64,000 bases of DNA, from NCBI GenBank assembly GCA_013176395.1, contig JABMLP010000010.1, positions 868,001-932,000 on the forward strand, in the 5' to 3' direction. The position numbers and the translations under genes are program-made. The stretch's first letter is position 1. Each line of letters opens with the position of its first letter. This stretch comes from Venturia oleaginea. Lineage: Eukaryota; Ascomycota; Dothideomycetes; Venturiales; Venturiaceae. A model generated the notes under the pieces. The model searched no databases, was not told where the DNA came from, and saw only the letters and a program-made list of their open reading frames with translations. Of this stretch, positions 58,608 through 64,000 are shown in pieces.

Positions 58608-60251
58608 TTATGACACATTTCTCGCCATGTCATTTCTGATCCTATTGTAATCCAACAAACATTCAATTTGTCCAACACCGGAGATCGCAACGTCTTTGTC
58701 CCACAGCTTCCTCTGAGCAAAGTCCATGACGTCCTTGGCAGTAACAGCATTGACGGCTCTCTCGACCTCCTCAGGGCTCAATCTTCGTCCTGTGGTGATG
58801 ATTTGACGTCCGATGTCTTCAGCAATTGCAGTGGTACCATCAAGAGATAGAAGCAAGGAGGCCTTGAGCTGAGCTTTGGCACGTTCGGTCTCGGCCTCGG
58901 TGACGTTGAAAGATAGACGGGACCATTCGCGGAGCGTGAAGTGAACAAGATCGTCAATGGCAGTGACATTGTCAGTAACGAGGTAAATTCCCCAGAGACT
59001 ATCGCCAATTAGCGTTGTGCATAAACGTCAGGTATTTGAAAAAAGACGTACCCCGTGTCGCTGTAACTCGTTGAGAAACTCATGAAGCTGTTGGCGAGAT
59101 GGTGCTGGTGAACGAATGTGCTAAGCTTGCTACCCAAATATGGAGAGCTACCCATGGCCTTGTCCCAGTTACCGACGATAGCCTGCGTGACCATAGCTGG
59201 ATAGTAATCAGGGTCGTTCCAGCTGACACCTTCAACGCAAATAGCAATATTGGCAGTTGGCATTGTGTCATCACGAATCCTGACCTCGGAACCAATAAAG
59301 TCTGGCTTCTCCTTTTGCAGAGCAGCAATCTGGGCCTGGGCTGAGGTTGGTGGTGCGGTTGGGATACGGGAGAAGTGCTTCTCGGCCAACTCGACGAGCT
59401 GTTGGTGAGGAACACCACCGGCACCGACGAGAACCATACGGTCTGCAGTGTAGTTGGTCTTGATGTAGCTGTCCAAATCGTTCCTGGTGATAGACTCGAT
59501 GTTTTCCTTGGGTCCGAGAATAGTGCGTCCGAGTGGCTGGTTCTGGTATGCGGTTGCGTGGAGGTGATCAAAGACGACTTCCTCGAGCTGCTTGTCGACC
59601 TCTTCCTGCTCTCGTAAAATCACACCTCGTTCCCTCTCAATAGCTGAAGTCTCGAGCTTCGAGTGTTGAAGAATATCGGAAAGAATGTCAACGGTCGCGG
59701 GAACATCGGAGTTGAAAGATTTGGCGTAGTAGACGGTGTTTTCTCGCTAGTGAGGTGTGAGCAATGGTTCCTCTTCGGCTAAGATAGTACGAACGGATGT
59801 GTAGGCGTTCAGGTGTCCACCCATGTTCTCGATTTCGAGCTCTAATTGTTGTTGCGTTCGTTTCTCGGTGCCCTGTCCATCGTCTTAGCATCCACAACCA
59901 CAGCCCGTATCGAATTCCCATACCTTGAAAGCAAGATGCTCCAAGAAGTGTGCAGTTCCATTGGTCTTATCCGTCTCAGCGCGAGATCCAGCGTCTATCC
60001 AAACACCGACGGTAGACGTTTGTGCCCAAGGCGAGTGCTCGGTAGCAATCTAGCAGCTACGTGAGCACACCATGCCATCAATTGACGCATATCCAACCTA
60101 CCGTGAAGCCATTGGACAAAGTGGTGCTCTCTGTCTTGCTGCCGTAACTTTTCGGGGTTGCGAATGTACGCTTCAATTGAGCACTGCGAGTCAGGCCAGC
60201 GCGAGAGCGCATGCCCTGACCAAGGTTGAGAGCGAGCCGCCGCGAAGCCAT
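58608..60251 (-). CDS. Mitochondrial processing peptidase beta subunit
   Basis: MPP-beta is the catalytic subunit of the matrix protease that removes presequences. Five exons (60102-60251, 59924-60049, 59795-59872, 59052-59746, 58608-58998) join in phase to 479 aa. The zinc site is the inverted HxxEH in [12 protein letters not shown], with the distal Glu in [19 protein letters not shown]; all ligands are intact. The glycine-rich loop typical of the alpha subunit is not expected here. An N-terminal presequence ([23 protein letters not shown]) is present. LYDYN-type residues [12 protein letters not shown] near the end are family-typical. It is also called Mas1 or Mppb. Some homologues double as complex III core proteins, but this one keeps the full zinc site. 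It is divergent from the SDH membrane anchor. Confidence 0.95.
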
Positions 60252-60532
60252 TGCGGCGGATTGTATGAGGAGGAGTGTATGGGTGGGAGGGTGGTGGTGG
60301 ATGACGAGATGGATGCACTTCTTCCGATCGAAATGAAGATTCCAAGAACTCGAGATTCACTCCGGATCCAGCACGCACCACGTGATTAACGACTCTTTAG
60401 GTTTAGAAATCTGTAGTCCTTATTGGATGGCAACTTGATTCGGGTAACCTCGGTGCAACTTGATTCATGCTGCCTCTGTGTCAACTCCACTTTGATACAC
60501 TCGAACTGCTAAACTACCAACTGTGAACAACC
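60252..60532. promoter_or_regulatory. Divergent promoter of MPP-beta and SDH anchor with CACGTG and CCAAT sites
   Basis: This 281-bp interval serves both genes. CACGTG lies at 60379-60384, the core bound by bHLH factors such as Cbf1. A CCAAT box on the minus strand (ATTGG, 60422-60426) is the core of the HAP/CBC site used for respiratory genes in fungi. Each is only a short motif, so use is inferred. Confidence 0.5.
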
Positions 60533-61299
60533 ATGGCCTCAATTGCACGCTCCAACATGCTTAGGCAGGCTTTCACAGCTGCTCCTAGCAAGCAGATTTC
60601 CTCGCGGCCCGCCTCTACTCTCGTTTCGACTATACGCATATCAAGACCCATCGTCCAGCAACCATTGCGCTCAGCATTCGTCCAAGATGTCGTAACTGCT
60701 TCCTCAAGAGTTGCTGCTTTCCACGCAACCGGAAGCAAGGCTATTCTCCCACCACTTCCTCGTATGTTGAATACCAATACCCCGCTAGGTCTGGAACACA
60801 TGCTAACTACTTGTAACAGAGGCTGTAACTGGAGACGGTACCGTTCGCCTTTGACAATGATCTATACTTCAACTGTCTAATTTATATACAGTCAACACAC
60901 CCGCACGCGTACCTGAACCGAGCCCATCACATGGAAGCTATCACTGGACTTTCGAGCGATTGATCTCTGCCGGCATCGTACCTCTCACCATGGCACCATT
61001 CATTGGAGGATCTCTCAACCCTATCATGGATGGCGTCTTCTGTGCAGCTCTGCTGGCACACTCACACATTGGATGGGATGCCATGATTACCGATTACTTC
61101 CCAGCCTGGCGAGTCCCGAAGATCCGAGCTCTATTGAACTGGACACTGCGGATAGCCACGGTGTTGGTTGGTGTTGGATTGTACGAGTTCGAGACAAGTA
61201 CGTGAAAAGCATCGGATATCCTCGGCGGGTTCGCAAGCTAACTTCGCAATAGACGACGTGGGTGTGACTGAGGCCATCAAGAGAATCTGGAAGGCTTAA
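60533..61299 (+). CDS. Succinate dehydrogenase membrane anchor subunit (SdhD/CybS)
   Basis: This is the small membrane anchor of complex II, which holds heme b and the quinone site in the inner mitochondrial membrane. Four exons (60533-60761, 60820-60837, 60892-61197, 61253-61299) join in phase to 199 aa. Exon 2 is an 18-nt micro-exon that encodes part of QAVTGDV. The joins restore PPLPQAVTGDVNTPARVPEPSPSHGSYHW. The presequence is basic (MASIARSNMLRQAF). Three hydrophobic segments follow, with SAGIVPLTMAPFIGGS, AALLAHSHIGWDAMITDYFPAW (heme-ligand His and quinone Asp/Tyr region) and ATVLVGVGLYEF. The end EAIKRIWKA is typical. It is the Sdh4/SdhD homologue. Confidence 0.94.
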
Positions 61300-64000
61300 G
61301 AGAATAAGCATATATATGGGCACACCTTTTTTTGTAGATGGATATGGACGGACTGCTGTATCATGCGTCCTATGTATACTGACAAAATGCAAAGAACTTT
61401 TAATTACTATCAAATCAGCCTTGGACGAGCCCTGGACATCAGAACCTGGAGGCCATTGAACTGGATGAAGCATCAGGCGGCCCTTTCGAAAGCGATGGCC
61501 GAATCTTCCAGCGAGTAGCTGAGTCGAGCAACTCCAAATTCTCGTATGCCCCGCAAAAGATGAGCATACGCGCCAAGTGTCCTCGGTGTCGAAGACCACG
61601 GCAAACGTATGGCTAGTTCTGATGATGCTGGAACAGCTTTGATTTTAGCAGCAGTAAACAGTTTTTTCGATGTGCGCACTTCTATGAGGTTCCCTCTTGA
61701 CAGTGAGAGGAGACTAAGTATGAGTGTTTTTTATGTATCTACCCACTGTATTCGAGTACCTGCGATGGAGATTGTCTCTCAAATAACCTAAGAATTCTAT
61801 AGCAAGCCCACGTTTATATTACTATCTTGGCAACGAATGTTCAATGTGAATGTGGTTGTAGTTGAACCTGATCAGCCAGCGGCACTGGTATTGGAAGGGG
61901 GCACGATCGATTCTTGAGTGGTGAGTACGTAAAGGTCGACAAGTGACGGAGTTTTGTTGAATCAACCTTAGATCGCCAAAGCCCTTAGGAACTTTCCAAC
62001 CACGAGAGCCACCATCCATTCCCGATCATTGGGCGCCCGCACATAACATATAAACAACACTCCTCAACACATCTATCATTGCCGGTCTCATGGAGGAGAA
62101 ACTCGCGAGCGTTCAAACCTACAGCGAAGTCAAACTTCCTTCACCCAGTGTGAAGTCTAAGCTGTAGTCTCAAATCGAGCGCTCCATATAGTTCTTCCTA
62201 TCAATCAGACTCTCTTCGCGAGCGCTCTTCTCTTCTTCTTCTTGACCTGAGTGTTTTGCGAATTCTTGAACACGCTCTACATGATTGCGGCCCAGTCTAC
62301 GACGACGGTGAGCCACGTATAGGACCTCCTTTTGACGGGTCCATGTGGCAGCGCTGAACTGGTCCACTACCCCGGCACCGTGATAAGTTGTAGGCGTGCT
62401 CGAATCCTTGACGTGGTATGAGCTCAACTCTTTTGTGACCTGATCAACATATCCCCACTCGGACGCGGCAGGCAGCTATGCATCTGGTAGGAAGTGAATA
62501 CCACATTTTCAACCATAGGCTTACTCGCAAGAAGACCTTCTCAGGCAAAACTTCAGATCATTGGGACGCTACCTTCCAACCAAGATGTGACTCTAGGCAG
62601 TGTTCCAAAAGCCCATTCATCTTGACTGTCTTTCGCAATACAACTCTCAAGAGCTCGATGGCCTCTTTATCTGATGGAAGTTGGGTACATCCGCAAAAGG
62701 CATGGGCGTAAGGTGAAAAGCGATGATATAGCGTCGAATGAGGCAGCAGATTCAAGCCTTTTCAACATCAATCAGTACACTGTCCTCACCCTGGTCAGTC
62801 TAGGTTATCAGTGTGAAAAGTGAGCGCCTACGTCATAGGAGATCTGGGTGCGTCGACTTTCAACCACCGTTCGTCTCACATGGACAGGGTGAAATCGAGG
62901 TAACAGACTACAACTTATAGTCTCGAACAAAAGGATTCCCGGTTATGAAAAGATACTTCCCTGGTCATCTGGAGGAATGCGCACCGCACAAGCTCACATC
63001 CAAATAGTGACATACCTAGACAGATTAGTACAATAATAGAGGGTGATATTGAAAAAAGAATTCATCTCCATGCAAGCTTCCCTGGCAAACGCCGTCGTCA
63101 CCACACCAAACGCGTCTCGTTACTCGTGATCCATTCCCAGCAACAACTCCAAAACACCTCCACCGCCGAAAAGCTGGTCCATGTTTTCCGGAGTTGTTCT
63201 CCTTGTGAGGATTCTTCTAGCCCCGCGTCTCTGCTAGTGATCGCACGATCGAGCGATCTTGTCATGGCTGATGAGTTTGGCTGGACGATGTCGCAGTGGG
63301 TGACCGTCTGCCAGCGACGCGCTTCGTGGCATACCGTTCGGTGCGAAAGAAGTCTGCGTCGCCGTTGCTATCGTGGCGACCCAAATAGGTCGGATTGATC
63401 ATTGGGGATTCAAAGTAATATTGTCAGGGTAACCTTAATAGAGAGTGTACATTTCTCATTCCTGGGAAAATTGGTAGTTAAGGCGTAATGTTAAAAACAA
63501 GGCTGTCTTAACTATCCACCGGGTTGAATCCAAGGCCACTCTTCACCCACGATGTCATCTAGATAAGCATCCGACGTCGCCCCCTACTGTAACACTATAT
63601 TCCGGCCAAAGTCGTTCACAGCCCTGTCCTTGTAATGTTCCTAACATCGCTCGAACAAATAGCAACTAAACTATAAAAAGTGTAGCCACCACTACTCCAA
63701 GCCATGCAGTGACCTTTTCCAAGGACAGGGACAGCTCATCTTTGACCAGATTATACTACTATGTATGGTATCCTCTCCCGCCACACATGCTCCCTCCACC
63801 CCAGTCATGTTCCGGCATTCGGCATCGCCCATCGCAGGAAAATCACCTGGTCCAGCCCAAGTCCCGAGGAGAAATCCCAGAGCCAACCTCAAAACCTCCA
63901 ACGCACACCCGCCGAAAACCAATCACAGAAACCGATGACGTTCTACCATGATACCAACACCAACCTCTCCAACAACCCCATCTAACATCCCTACCCCCCA
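61300..64000. other. Right-hand 2.7 kb with no supported gene
   Basis: Only short frames occur. Those at 61087-61599 (minus) and 61473-61679 (minus) overlap or flank the SDH gene. A pair of minus-strand frames between 62170 and 62760 is listed separately as a doubtful remnant. Plus-strand frames at 63126-63398 and 63709-63985 have no motif; the last might be the 5' end of a gene that continues beyond the window, but nothing supports that. Confidence 0.4.
62170..62755 (-). other. Doubtful coding remnant on the minus strand
   Basis: Two adjacent frames look more protein-like than their surroundings. One reads SDKEAIELLRVVLRKTVKMN and GLLEHCLESHLGWK (62558-62755). The other reads AATWTRQKEVLYVAHRRRRL and a Glu-rich, basic tail (62170-62427). 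A donor-like GTAAGC (about 62525) and a TAG acceptor (about 62480) could link them, but the intervening frame breaks and the first frame has no ATG start. I do not recognise a family. It may be an eroded gene or chance. Confidence 0.2.

Noticed and set aside
61087..61599. A 170-codon minus-strand frame over the 3' end of the SDH anchor gene
   Set aside because: It is antisense to a firmly identified gene and has no motif.

Overview
The window is nuclear DNA of a filamentous ascomycete (Pezizomycotina). Genes sit on both strands. Nearly all are split by short introns of about 47-65 nt with GT donors, CTRAY-type branch sites and YAG acceptors. The gene content fits a mould-like fungus: peroxisomal beta-oxidation thiolase with a PTS2, family GH1 beta-glucosidase, APH-fold kinase-like protein, DUF1479 oxygenase, GPI-anchored Ser/Thr-rich wall protein and secreted small proteins. 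Class or genus cannot be fixed from sequence alone. Exon structures were joined by hand from splice signals and reading-frame phase; most give a family-typical length.

Layout. 0-9 kb: 5' end of MCM3 (cut by the left edge) divergent from the peroxisomal 3-ketoacyl-CoA thiolase, then a disordered protein and the NMD factor UPF2. 9.8-17.5 kb: an ER-type CE1/feruloyl-esterase-like protein that lacks its catalytic serine and ends in KDEL, a GPI protein, a vacuolar-type zinc CDF transporter with a 3x19-bp promoter repeat, and an APH-fold protein. 18-26.5 kb: a spartin/senescence-domain protein, a small Cys/His protein, a 2OG-Fe(II) oxygenase and a bZIP factor. 26.5-31.9 kb: 5.4 kb with no convincing gene but a nested tandem repeat. 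31.9-36.5 kb: GH1 beta-glucosidase (with a GC-AG intron) and a DUF1479 oxygenase.

37-43 kb is the accessory-looking part. It holds a decayed TPR/zinc-ribbon gene, a cytochrome P450 relic with stops in and after the heme loop, a large protein of unknown function whose 5' end shares its frame with a candidate six-cysteine secreted protein, a multi-membrane-span protein and a 71-residue Cys protein. 43.8-51.4 kb: a tentative small ORF, a short-chain dehydrogenase, an acyltransferase-3 membrane protein and a large disordered Trp-Gly/Pro-Phe-Gly repeat protein. 51.8-56.1 kb: a TPR/F-box/LRR protein of Dia2/Pof3 type divergent from the spliceosomal CTNNBL1 homologue.

57.3-61.3 kb is a run of three nuclear genes for mitochondrial proteins: ATP synthase subunit g, processing peptidase beta and the succinate dehydrogenase membrane anchor. 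The last two share a 281-bp divergent promoter with CACGTG and CCAAT elements. The last 2.7 kb has no supported gene. I saw no tRNA, rRNA, CRISPR array or intact transposon.
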